Source: JAAFGT01 sp041485165 (GTDB lineage Bacteria > Acidobacteriota > Terriglobia > Acidiferrales > UBA7541). From it: 12,505 bases of DNA. Made by a program: the position numbers and the translations under genes. Each line of letters starts with the position of its first letter. Within the stretch, counting starts at the first letter, position 1. The notes below the pieces were generated by a model. The model was not told the DNA's origin. It saw only the letters and a program-made list of their open reading frames with translations, and ran no database searches. The DNA is taken from positions 1 through 12,505 of the forward strand of contig JBGPJC010000107.1 of assembly GCA_041485165.1 (NCBI GenBank), in the 5' to 3' direction. Positions 1-6,114 of the stretch are shown here, one piece after another.

Positions 1-132
1 GAAGGCGGGCACGTGTTCAGCCGCACGCTTGCCGAGCACAACCGCAATGTGGCGCGCTACCGCCGGCGCCTGGCGCAACAGGCGCGCAGCGGCGGAACAA
101 CGGGCCAGGCGCTGAAGAAGCAGGCACCATGA
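1..132 (+). CDS. C-terminal end of an unrecognised protein (5' end outside the window)
   Basis: Frame 1 is open from the first base to a TGA at 130-132 and gives 43 residues, starting EGGHVFSRTLAEHNRNVARY and followed by a basic tail rich in Arg, Gln and Lys. The stop overlaps the ATG of the next gene in an ATGA arrangement (129-132), which is typical of translationally coupled genes in one operon and is the main reason to believe this frame. I do not recognise the family from this short tail, and no function is offered. The charged, helix-prone sequence with no hydrophobic stretch suggests a soluble C-terminus. Confidence 0.6.
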   Translation, partial: EGGHVFSRTLAEHNRNVARYRRRLAQQARSGGTTGQALKKQAP

Positions 133-509
133 CTCCGGCAAAGAGTTCCAGGCGGGACGAAGGCGAAGACCGTCTCCGCTTCGCCACGCTCGAAGAAGCC
201 GAAGAGACCATTCGCCGGCTCGACGGCCTGTGGCGCAGCTATCGCGAACTGGACGACCAGCCGGGACTCAAACGCATCCTCGAGACTGCGCGGCTCGGAC
301 GGAGCCGCGCGCAGATGATTGCCGGAAACAAGCGTGTTTCCGCCGCGGCGCGCGCTGAAAAAGAAGAAATCCGGCAATGGTTCCGCATCTGGCTGGAGAC
401 CCCGGACGCGTTTTTTGACTGGCTCGAGCTGCGCAAAAGGTCACCGGAATTCCAGCAGAAATTCCGCGCCGCTCCGGCCGCCGGCGACCAGGGAGAAACG
501 AAGGAGTGA
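129..509 (+). CDS. Small conserved-looking hypothetical protein, charged and helical
   Basis: The 126-residue product is rich in Arg, Glu and Ala, with no signal peptide or membrane segment, so it is probably cytoplasmic. Most of it should be alpha-helical: residues about 15-60 hold a run of heptad-like charged helix (LEEAEETIRRLDGLWRSYRE), and residues about 85-115 form a Trp- and Phe-rich helix (IRQWFRIWLETPDAFFDWLE). The ATG overlaps the previous stop (ATGA, 129-132). Its own TGA (507-509) overlaps the GTG at 506, so three genes are chained without gaps. I do not recognise a family. The tight coupling implies co-expression with the upstream gene, whose identity is lost at the window edge. 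Confidence 0.7.
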   Translation: MTPAKSSRRDEGEDRLRFATLEEAEETIRRLDGLWRSYRELDDQPGLKRILETARLGRSRAQMIAGNKRVSAAARAEKEEIRQWFRIWLETPDAFFDWLELRKRSPEFQQKFRAAPAAGDQGETKE

Positions 510-1072
510 GCCTGCACACGCTGGAAGTGGAGGCCCTCGACCTGGGTGCGGACGTCTCTGCCGTGGGCCTTGACCTCGCCGACGCAAAAGAAGAACCGCT
601 CCTGGGGCCGGAGGCCGCGGCCGTGTGGGCGCGCGTTCTTCCCGCCGTGGCGGGCGAAACGCCCTGGGCTCTGGACTTCTTCAGTCATCTCGACCGGGTG
701 CGCGAGTATTGCGACCATCACGGCCTGGATTACCGCGTGGCCGCGGCGCGCTCGGTGGTGCTTCCCGCGCCGGAAGCCGCGGCGCTCGAATCGCTCTTCG
801 CGCGGTTTGAGCTGGAGACCTTTGGGGCGCGCGCTGGAGGCAAGCTCGAGGGCGGGGATGCGGCGCTGGAAGGAGATCTCACCCGGCACGGGGTGGATGC
901 ATACCATCAGGCGTTTCGCGGCTATTTCTTCTGCGCGGTGTGTGAGTTTTCCGCTGGGTCGCTTGTTTTGCTGAGTGAGAAGCTGACCGCGGCGGAGGTG
1001 GGGCGGCGGTTGGGGCCGGCGCTCGTGGAACAGGATGTCCGCTTGGTCTTGCCGCAGACGCCGGCGGCGTGA
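506..1072 (+). CDS. Hypothetical protein, about 188 residues, last gene of the left operon
   Basis: The product is acidic in its N-terminal half and has no signal peptide. A conspicuous segment near residues 130-160 (HGVDAYHQAFRGYFFCAVCE, then a hydrophobic stretch SAGSLVLLSEKL) is the most structured-looking part and contains a Cys-x-x-Cys-like pair (FCAVC, three residues apart). No family is recognised. The start is uncertain. GTG at 506 overlaps the previous TGA (GTGA), but the best Shine-Dalgarno, AAGGAG at 501-506, runs into that GTG and leaves no spacer. CTG at 512 would have a normal 5-base spacing, and GTG at 527 is another option. The gene ends 44 bases before a strong hairpin that probably closes the operon. 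Confidence 0.7.
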   Translation: MSLHTLEVEALDLGADVSAVGLDLADAKEEPLLGPEAAAVWARVLPAVAGETPWALDFFSHLDRVREYCDHHGLDYRVAAARSVVLPAPEAAALESLFARFELETFGARAGGKLEGGDAALEGDLTRHGVDAYHQAFRGYFFCAVCEFSAGSLVLLSEKLTAAEVGRRLGPALVEQDVRLVLPQTPAA

Positions 1073-1116
1073 TGTTCGAGACTGCGCCAGCCGAATGGCA
1101 GCGACTTGCGGCGAAG

Positions 1117-1143
1117 GCGGCAGGTGGTGAAGTCACCTGCCGC
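1117..1143 (+). terminator. Hairpin ending the left operon (terminator-like, no T-tract)
   Basis: GCGGCAGGTG (1117-1126) pairs perfectly with CACCTGCCGC (1134-1143) across a 7-base loop, 44 bases after the TGA at 1072. No T-run follows; a small C(TTCG)G hairpin (1151-1162) comes next. The position between two transcription units fits a terminator or a 3'-end stabiliser. The lack of a T-tract makes a classic intrinsic terminator less certain. Confidence 0.5.
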
Positions 1144-1210
1144 ACTCAAGGGCCTTCGGGCTGCATCTATTCACGGAGGGGCATTGACACTGGGTTTTGG
1201 CGCGCTGGAG

Positions 1211-1219
1211 TGCTAGGTT
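1211..1219 (+). promoter_or_regulatory. Extended -10 promoter candidate for the lipoprotein/ABC cluster
   Basis: TGC-TAGGTT (1211-1219) is an extended -10 element ending six bases before the TTG at 1226, so the predicted transcript would start at or next to the start codon. A perfect TTGACA lies at 1184-1189, but its 24-base distance from the -10 is too long for a normal sigma-70 promoter, so its role is unclear. The same arrangement is seen before 4662 and 6973. Confidence 0.4.
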
Positions 1220-1225
1220 ATAAGT

Positions 1226-2158
1226 TTGCTTGTGTGGTGGGAGAGGTCGCTGATTCGCCTGCGAACAATTGAAATCGGTCTGTTTGCCGCTGGGGTGGCT
1301 GTAGGGACCCTGCTCGTTGCGAGTTGCTCGGTCAAGAAAGTCCATGACGTCTCCCACGACCAGGTGCGTCCGGCGCTGGAGGCCACGGCGGAGACGCTGC
1401 TGGCTCGTTACAACGAGCAGGCCCGCAGCGTGCGCAGCCTGAACGCGGCAGTGCGCATCCTGACCACGGCGGGCTCTACCTACAGCGGGGTCATCGAGCA
1501 GTACCATGAGATATCCGGTTTCGTGCTGGCGCAGAAGCCGGCGACTATCCGCATGATCGGACAGGCGCCTTTCGTGGCCACGAAGGTCTTCGACATGGTG
1601 AGCGACGGCGAGACATTCCGCATTTTCATCCCGCCAAAGGGCAAGTTCATCGTCGGGTCCACAACCGCAGTGAAGACCTCGAAAAAGCCGCTCGAAAACC
1701 TGCGCCCGCAGCACCTGGTGGACGCGCTCTTCTGGCCGGAGATCGCCGCGAGCGACACCGTGCTGTTCGAGGAATGGAACGCGCCGCCGGACAGGTTCTA
1801 CATCCTGATCGTGCTGCGCGCAGGCCCGGAGCCCGCGAATGCGCGCCTCGAAATCGCCAGAAAACTGTGGTTTGACCGGGTAGACTTGAGCCTGGCGCGG
1901 GTGCAAACCTATGAAAGCGGAGGCCGGCTGGCCACGGACGTCCGCTACTCCGGCTGGCAGGCGGAGGGCGAATCGCGCTACCCGCGCCAAGTGGTGGTTT
2001 ACCGGCCGCACGACGACTACACGCTGGACCTGCACATCACCAAGTTGCAGCTCAATGAAGAGATTGCTGCCGACCGCTTTCATCTCGAGCAGCCGCCGGG
2101 GAGCGAGTTGGTCCGAGTGGGCGAGGCTTCGCCGGGGGACCCGGGAACGCGGCAATGA
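1226..2158 (+). CDS. Predicted lipoprotein with LolA/LolB-like (DUF4292-like) body
   Basis: This is a membrane-anchored lipoprotein of about 310 residues. An Arg-rich N-terminus and a hydrophobic stretch (residues 17-33) lead to a lipobox, LVASC, with the modified Cys at 34. The next residue is Ser, which by the E. coli rule would send it to the outer membrane. The rest (RSLNAAVRILTTAG, then alternating strands such as FDMVSDGETFRIFIPPKGKF, and YESGGRLATDVRYSGW) resembles the half-barrel LolA/LolB superfamily that binds acyl chains. It lies 45 bases upstream of an ABC permease, so a role as acceptor or partner of that transporter is inferred. The start is uncertain: TTG at 1226 fits a leaderless transcript, and GTG at 1232 is the alternative. 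It could instead be a generic DUF4292 lipoprotein of unknown role. Confidence 0.85.
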   Translation: MLVWWERSLIRLRTIEIGLFAAGVAVGTLLVASCSVKKVHDVSHDQVRPALEATAETLLARYNEQARSVRSLNAAVRILTTAGSTYSGVIEQYHEISGFVLAQKPATIRMIGQAPFVATKVFDMVSDGETFRIFIPPKGKFIVGSTTAVKTSKKPLENLRPQHLVDALFWPEIAASDTVLFEEWNAPPDRFYILIVLRAGPEPANARLEIARKLWFDRVDLSLARVQTYESGGRLATDVRYSGWQAEGESRYPRQVVVYRPHDDYTLDLHITKLQLNEEIAADRFHLEQPPGSELVRVGEASPGDPGTRQ

Positions 2159-2203
2159 CCGGGACACTGAGGAAAAGATGATTTTAAAGGGAACCAAAAG
2201 CTG

Positions 2204-3304
2204 ATGCTGCGCGAAATCATCATGCGCAACTTTCGGCACCGCCCGCTGCGCACGGCGGTGAGCCTGCTGGCTGTGGCGGTGGAAGTGTCGCTGGTGGTGC
2301 TGGTCGTTGGACTGACCAGCGGCCTGATGACCGAGACTGCCAAACGCATCGAGGGCGTAGGCGCCGACATAATGGTCCAGCCTCCCTCCGCTTCGGCTTG
2401 GATGATGTTCAGCGCGGCGCCCATGCCCATCCGCATCCGCGAAAAGCTTGCGGAGATGAAACACGTGATCGCCGTGGCGCCGGTCCTGCTCCAGTTCAAC
2501 TCCAGCGGCGCGATCGAAATTGTTTACGGGATCGAGCGGGAAAGCTTCCACGCGGTTTCCGGCGGCTTCGTTTTCCACAGCGGCGGAGACCTGGCCGGCC
2601 CCGACGACATCCTGGTGGACGACGTGTACGCGAACGCGCACAAAACGAAAGCAGGTCAGCGGCTGCGTCTGTTCGAGCATGATTTCCACGTGGCGGGCAT
2701 TGTCGAGCACGGCAAGGGCGCGCGGATTTTCGTGCCCATCGAGACGCTTCAGGAGCTTTCCGGCGCGCGCGACAAGGCTTCGCTCTTCTTCGTCAAGTGC
2801 ACCCGGCCGGAACATACCTCCACGGTGATGGAGGAGATTCGAGCGGTCTTGCCAAAGTACGAGATCCGCCCGCTCAAGGAATATCTCTCCCTGATGACGG
2901 CCACCAACTTGCCCGGACTGGACACTTTCATCAACTCGATGATCGCACTCGCAGTGGTGGTCGGATTCCTGGTGATTTTCCTTTCCATGTACACGACGAT
3001 CATGGAACGGACGCGGGAGATCGGAATCCTCAAATCGCTGGGGGCATCAAATTCTTACATCGCCCAGGCGGTGCTGGGAGAGAGCACACTGATCTGTCTG
3101 ATCGGCGCGGCATTCGGCGTGGCGCTAAGTTTTTCGCTGCGTGCGCTCATCCTGTGGCGGTATTCGACGCTCAGCATCCTGATCACGCCGGACTGGATCC
3201 TGCGCGCGGCGCTGATCGCCGTGGTAGGCGGGCTGTTGGGCGCCTCCTACCCCGCCTGGATAGCCAGCCGAAAAGATCCGGTGGAGGCGCTGGCTTACGA
3301 ATAG
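2204..3304 (+). CDS. ABC transporter permease, FtsX/MacB/LolC-type
   Basis: This 366-residue inner-membrane protein has the four-helix layout of type VII ABC systems: TM1 at about 18-41, a large periplasmic domain at 42-240 (MacB_PCD-like), and TM2 at about 243-265, TM3 at about 290-318 and TM4 at about 331-353 (FtsX domain). The cytoplasmic coupling motif ERTREIGILKSLGAS (268-282) and the closing YPAWIASRKDPVEAL are hallmarks of the family. Such permeases work as dimers and use ATP to drive periplasmic events, such as lipoprotein release (LolCDE) or efflux (MacB), rather than carrying substrate through the membrane core. The partner ATPase follows at 3424 and a lipoprotein precedes it. ATG at 2204 has only a weak AAAGGGA upstream; ATG at 2222 is a possible alternative. 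One permease gene alone suggests a homodimer. Confidence 0.93.
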   Translation: MLREIIMRNFRHRPLRTAVSLLAVAVEVSLVVLVVGLTSGLMTETAKRIEGVGADIMVQPPSASAWMMFSAAPMPIRIREKLAEMKHVIAVAPVLLQFNSSGAIEIVYGIERESFHAVSGGFVFHSGGDLAGPDDILVDDVYANAHKTKAGQRLRLFEHDFHVAGIVEHGKGARIFVPIETLQELSGARDKASLFFVKCTRPEHTSTVMEEIRAVLPKYEIRPLKEYLSLMTATNLPGLDTFINSMIALAVVVGFLVIFLSMYTTIMERTREIGILKSLGASNSYIAQAVLGESTLICLIGAAFGVALSFSLRALILWRYSTLSILITPDWILRAALIAVVGGLLGASYPAWIASRKDPVEALAYE

Positions 3305-3315
3305 ACGGGCCTCTC

Positions 3316-3375
3316 GACCGGCCGCTGTTGGCCGGTCAGGAAGCGCTTTCCGGCTGGCCAGATGCTTCCGGAAAG
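3316..3375 (+). promoter_or_regulatory. Hairpin cluster between permease and ATPase genes
   Basis: Twelve bases after the permease stop, GACCGGCC (3316-3323) pairs with GGCCGGTC (3330-3337). Next, GGAAGC (3339-3344) can pair with GCTTCC (3364-3369), or CTTTCCGG (3346-3353) can pair with CCGGAAAG (3368-3375). The last two share bases 3368-3369 and cannot form together. An internal palindrome, CTGGCCAG, lies at 3354-3361. There is no T-run. This could be an attenuator, an mRNA-processing site that sets permease:ATPase ratio, or repeat debris. Confidence 0.4.
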
Positions 3376-3383
3376 GCTAGAAT
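3355..3383 (+). promoter_or_regulatory. Sigma-70-like promoter candidate for the ATPase gene
   Basis: TAGAAT (3378-3383, 5 of 6 matches to TATAAT) is preceded at an ideal 17 bases by TGGCCA (3355-3360, 4 of 6 matches to TTGACA). It would give a leader of about 34 bases before GTG 3424. The -35 sits inside the hairpin cluster, so folding and promoter may be linked. Confidence 0.4.
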
Positions 3384-3423
3384 TTATCAACCACAGGGCG
3401 TTCTTCTCGCTGGGTGAGTATTC

Positions 3424-4116
3424 GTGGAAGCGATTCTTAAAACTGAGGGCCTCTGGAAGGTCTACAGGTCCGGAAAGGTCGAAGTTTCGGCGCTGCGCGG
3501 CGTCGATTTCGATGTATTGCCCGGGGAGTTCGTGGTGGTGATGGGGCCCTCCGGCTGCGGGAAATCTTCGCTGCTGCATGTGATCGGAGGTCTGGCCCAG
3601 GCCACGCGCGGCACTGTGCTGGTGGACGGAAATGACCTGACGGCGATGAGCGATGCCGAGCGCACCAAGCTGCGCCGGCACAAGGTGGGCTTCGTTTTCC
3701 AGCGTTTCAACCTGCTGACGGCCCTGGATGCGCGCGGCAACATCGCCCTGGCGCAACACATCCACGGAAACGGGTTCGACCCGCACCGCTTCGAGGTGGT
3801 GACGCGGATGCTCGGACTCACCGAGCGGCTGCATCATCGCCCTGCGGAGCTTTCCGGAGGCGAACAACAGCGCGTGGCTCTGGCGCGCGCCATCATCAAC
3901 GAGCCTAAGATCCTGTTGGCCGATGAGCCCACCGGCAGCCTGGACACCGGGAACTCCGAGGTGGTGCTGGCCATGCTTCGCCAGCTCAACCGCGAGCTGG
4001 GACAGACGATTGTGATGATCACGCACAACCCGGACGCCGCGGCGTACTCCGACCGCGTGGTGCACATGCGCGATGGCGTGATCGTCAACGGCAAGCCGGC
4101 CGGCGAAAATGCGTAA
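3424..4116 (+). CDS. ABC transporter ATPase, LolD/MacB-type
   Basis: The 230-residue nucleotide-binding subunit energises the permease encoded upstream. All motifs are intact: Walker A GPSGCGKSS (41-49), Q-loop Gln93 in VFQRFNLL, signature LSGGEQQ (143-149), Walker B ILLADEP with Glu168, D-loop SLD (172-174) and H-loop His201. The length and the RFNLLTALDARGNI segment fit the LolD/MacB/FtsE-like branch. The start is GTG 3424 with a modest GGGTGAG six bases upstream. The end overlaps the next gene by 8 bases (ATG at 4109), pointing to coupled translation. Sequence alone does not settle whether the substrate is lipoprotein, lipid or drug, but flanking LolA/LolB-like genes favour envelope lipoprotein or lipid traffic. 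Confidence 0.93.
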   Translation: MEAILKTEGLWKVYRSGKVEVSALRGVDFDVLPGEFVVVMGPSGCGKSSLLHVIGGLAQATRGTVLVDGNDLTAMSDAERTKLRRHKVGFVFQRFNLLTALDARGNIALAQHIHGNGFDPHRFEVVTRMLGLTERLHHRPAELSGGEQQRVALARAIINEPKILLADEPTGSLDTGNSEVVLAMLRQLNRELGQTIVMITHNPDAAAYSDRVVHMRDGVIVNGKPAGENA

Positions 4117-4501
4117 ATTCTGGCGCGCTCTGGGCAGCATCTTTTTCTGGTCCTACGACCGCGGCACGGTGCCCTACGACCTGCTGGTGATCGCTATTGT
4201 GCTTTTCGTTTTTCTTTCGCCGCGCCGGTGGTTTCACGACCAGCCGGACTCGGGCGTGCCCACGCAGGGATCCTCCGTGCTGTGCCAGGAGGATGCCGCC
4301 GCGGGAAAACTGCGCTGCCGGGTAGCTTCCCAACTCCTGTCTCCCCCGTAAATTTCGCCGCAATTGCAGGAGAAGGCCCATGAAGTCCTGCGCGCCAACG
4401 CCGCGGAGCTGAAAGGCCGGACATTCCAGATAGATCAGATCCAGCCGGTGCTGGGCACCGACGGCGGGGTGCTCTACTACGAAGTTTCCGTCAAGCATTG
4501 A
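4109..4501 (+). pseudogene. Small single-span membrane protein interrupted by an in-frame TAA
   Basis: ATG 4109 overlaps the ATPase gene by 8 bases. The first 80 residues begin MRKFWRALGSIFFWSYDRG, span the membrane at about 22-37 (YDLLVIAIVLFVFLSP) and continue into a periplasmic stretch ending LLSPP. TAA at 4349-4351 then stops translation. The same frame runs on, open and protein-like, for 49 more residues (from ISPQLQEKAHEVLRANAAEL to YYEVSVKH) up to TGA 4499-4501. The natural product is therefore probably about 130 residues: one anchor plus a small periplasmic domain. No credible ribosome binding site or ATG restarts the second part. A nonsense change, a sequencing error or read-through would all look like this. 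Family function is not known to me; its place inside the ABC cluster implies an accessory subunit. Confidence 0.75.
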
Positions 4502-4508
4502 GGCTTCA

Positions 4509-4562
4509 GGGCTATAGCCCCGGATGGATAGCAAGCTTTCATGTCGGAGCTGAAGCTCTGAC
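4509..4562. repeat. REP-like element with two hairpins
   Basis: The perfect palindrome GGGCTATAGCCC (4509-4520) is followed after 22 bases by GTCGGAGC-TGAA-GCTCTGAC (4543-4562), an 8-bp stem with one G-T pair. Paired hairpins with 'ggct..agcc' and 'gctgaagc' cores are a style I associate with dispersed intergenic repeats in acidobacterial genomes; that link is from memory. Only one copy is in this window. It sits directly after the broken small gene. Confidence 0.45.
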
Positions 4563-4582
4563 CCCCGGCAAACCAAAGCCGC

Positions 4583-4597
4583 TTCAATAGTATTGAA
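4583..4597. promoter_or_regulatory. Perfect 15-bp palindrome, operator candidate
   Basis: TTCAATA-G-TATTGAA is a perfect inverted repeat around a central G. It is AT-rich in otherwise GC-rich DNA and lies about 65 bases upstream of the LolA-like gene's putative start. The size and symmetry fit a binding site for a dimeric repressor or activator. No second copy was noticed, so the regulator is unknown. Confidence 0.4.
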
Positions 4598-4647
4598 AAT
4601 AGGACACCCGAAGGCGCTGCGGCGGTAGACGGCATGGCCGAGGCCTG

Positions 4648-4656
4648 TGTTAGTCT
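4648..4656 (+). promoter_or_regulatory. Extended -10 candidate for the LolA-like gene
   Basis: TGT-TAGTCT (4648-4656) lies five bases before GTG 4662, the same geometry as before 1226 and 6973. It favours 4662 over the upstream GTG at 4647, which it overlaps. No convincing -35 is present at 17 bases. Confidence 0.35.
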
Positions 4657-4661
4657 TAGTC

Positions 4662-5408
4662 GTGGCTTCCTTTCAGGGGAAAACTTCATCCGGAGAACTG
4701 CGCCAGGGCGCGGCGCGGGGAATTCTTGCTGTTGGCGCGCTCCTCCTCGCACTGCTGGCCCTGCCGGCCATTCTTCCGGCGCAAGGCAAATCGGACTGGA
4801 CGGTGGAAAGCGTCCTGCACGAGCTGGATCAACAGTCCAAGCACTTCCGCAGCATGACCGCGGACGTCGAGCGCACCAAAGTCACCGTGGTGGTCAACGA
4901 CAAATCCAGCGAGTACGGCCAGATTTCCGTGCGCCACGATGAAAAAATGCTGATCGAGCTGACCAAGCCTGACGCCCGAACCATCCTACTCTCCGGCGAT
5001 ACGCTGTGGATTTACACTCCGCGGACCAAGCGCCTCGAGGAGTTCAACCTCGGCAAGCACCGCGCCGTGGTGGACCAGTTGCTCCTGCTCGGCCTGGGCA
5101 CCTCGAGCGGCGACCTGAAGAAGCATTACCTGCTTACCTTGCTCCCGGAAGAAACCATGGACAGCAAGAAGGCGGTGGTGCTCGAGCTGACGCCCAAGGA
5201 TGAAAAAATCCGCAACCAGATCGCGCGCATCGACATCTGGTTCGACGCTTTGAGTTGGCTGCCCATGCAGCAGAAATTTTTCGAGACCGGCTCGGGCGAT
5301 TACTTCCAGATCCACTACACCAACATCGCCCGCAACATGAAGCTCCCGGATTCCAGATTCAAGCCCTTCTGGCCGAAAGACACCAAGGCGGTCAAGCCGC
5401 AGGGCTAG
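4662..5408 (+). CDS. Secreted LolA-like lipoprotein/lipid carrier protein
   Basis: About 248 residues. An N-terminal region with Lys and Arg is followed by a hydrophobic core (residues 20-38) and a likely signal peptidase I site after LPA (residue 40, before QGKSDW), so the mature protein is periplasmic. It then matches the LolA/outer-membrane lipoprotein-sorting superfamily (COG2834-like): a helix VLHELDQQSKHFRSMTADVE, strands carrying hydrophobic cargo-facing residues, and the segments SGDTLWIYTPRTKRLEEFNL (111-130) and LLLGLGTSSGDL. LolA ferries acylated proteins or lipids across the periplasm. With the ABC pair and LolB-like lipoprotein upstream it could complete such a route. GTG 4647 (5 residues longer) is an alternative start with a poor ribosome site. 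The 3' end overlaps the convergent methyltransferase gene by 17 bases. Confidence 0.88.
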   Translation: MASFQGKTSSGELRQGAARGILAVGALLLALLALPAILPAQGKSDWTVESVLHELDQQSKHFRSMTADVERTKVTVVVNDKSSEYGQISVRHDEKMLIELTKPDARTILLSGDTLWIYTPRTKRLEEFNLGKHRAVVDQLLLLGLGTSSGDLKKHYLLTLLPEETMDSKKAVVLELTPKDEKIRNQIARIDIWFDALSWLPMQQKFFETGSGDYFQIHYTNIARNMKLPDSRFKPFWPKDTKAVKPQG

Positions 5409-6060
5409 CTTTCCTGCCATTCGCCCTGGGCCGCTCCGTCCGCGCCTTCCCGGCGTTCTTCTTCTCGGTATCCAACAGCGCGCGCTTGCGCTCCAGGCCC
5501 CAGCGATAGCCGGTCAGCTCGCCATCCGCGCCGACTACGCGGTGACAGGGGATGACCACAGAGACGTGGTTGGTGGCGCAGGCACGGGCCACGGCGCGCA
5601 CGGCGGAGGGCTGACCGATGGCGCAGGCCACTTGCGAGTATGAGCGCGATTCACCATAGGGGATGCGCCGCAGCTCTTCCCACACGCGCCGCTGGAAGGC
5701 GGTGGCGCGGACATCGAGAGGCAGGTCCAGGTGGGGCTGCTCGCCGCGCAGGTGCTGCAACAACTGGCGGAGGTAACCCTCCAACCCGCTGCGGTCGAGG
5801 AAGATTTCCGCCTGTGGATAATCGCCGGCAAGCTCGGCGGCGAGGATGGCGTCGTCCTCGCCCAGCATGATGGCGCTCAGGCCGCGGGGCGTTGCCGCCA
5901 CCAGCAGGCGTCCCAGCGGCGAGGGGGCGATGGTATAGCCGATGCGCATGCCGCGGCCGCCCTGCCGGTAGGTGGCCGGAGTCATTCCCAGGTGCGCCGG
6001 GGCGCGTTCGTAAAGCTGGCTGCTCGAGCCGTATCCCGCTTCATAAAATTCCGTGGCCAT
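5392..6060 (-). CDS. ada: O6-methylguanine-DNA methyltransferase, C-terminal part of Ada
   Basis: The protein removes methyl groups from O6-methylguanine in DNA by transferring them to its own cysteine. Of 222 residues, 1-33 (EFYEAGYGSSSQLYER, LGMTPATYRQGG) are the last helices of the Ada AraC-type HTH. Residues 38-113 are the N-terminal methyltransferase fold, and 120-198 the catalytic domain with FQRRVWEELRRIPYGE, the AVRAVARACATN recognition region, and the active-site PCHR with Cys172. The tail is basic. The chosen ATG (6060) has an excellent GAGGAG five bases upstream. Reading on from GTG 6153 adds 31 residues, part of them HTH remnant. A full Ada would also carry the rest of the HTH and a Cys-rich domain; both are missing, so sensor and regulator functions are probably lost while repair is kept. 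Confidence 0.87.
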   Translation of the reverse strand: MATEFYEAGYGSSSQLYERAPAHLGMTPATYRQGGRGMRIGYTIAPSPLGRLLVAATPRGLSAIMLGEDDAILAAELAGDYPQAEIFLDRSGLEGYLRQLLQHLRGEQPHLDLPLDVRATAFQRRVWEELRRIPYGESRSYSQVACAIGQPSAVRAVARACATNHVSVVIPCHRVVGADGELTGYRWGLERKRALLDTEKKNAGKARTERPRANGRKASPAA

Positions 6061-6114
6061 TTCTTCTCCTCGCTGCAATCTTTGCTTAAGTAATCCCAGA
6101 CGGCGCGCGTCAGC
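6061..6114 (-). pseudogene. In-frame remnant of the Ada HTH domain
   Basis: Directly upstream of the methyltransferase start and in the same frame, 18 codons read ADARRLGLLKQRLQRGEE. This matches the stretch that links the two HTH motifs in Ada-type AraC domains (usually preceded by ...TPRxY). Before it (GRSIHES) the similarity ends abruptly, which suggests a deletion or rearrangement breakpoint near 6115. Confidence 0.55.
6066..6071 (-). promoter_or_regulatory. Ribosome binding site deciding the methyltransferase start
   Basis: On the minus strand GAGGAG stands five bases before ATG 6060. It lies inside what was Ada coding sequence (codons for Arg-Gly-Glu-Glu), so an internal site now probably serves as the main start. 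Confidence 0.55.

Noticed and set aside
1069..1272. 67-codon frame starting on the TGA of the third gene (GTGATG overlap)
   Set aside because: The start overlap is attractive, but the frame runs through the 10-bp hairpin and the promoter candidate and 47 bases into the lipoprotein gene, and its sequence looks random.
1133..2815. 560-codon open frame on the minus strand
   Set aside because: It lies antisense to the lipoprotein and permease genes, has His/Arg/Gln-rich composition typical of shadow frames in GC-rich DNA, and shows no domain.
3295..4140. 281-codon minus-strand frame across the ATPase gene
   Set aside because: Antisense to an intact ABC ATPase with all motifs; composition of a shadow frame.
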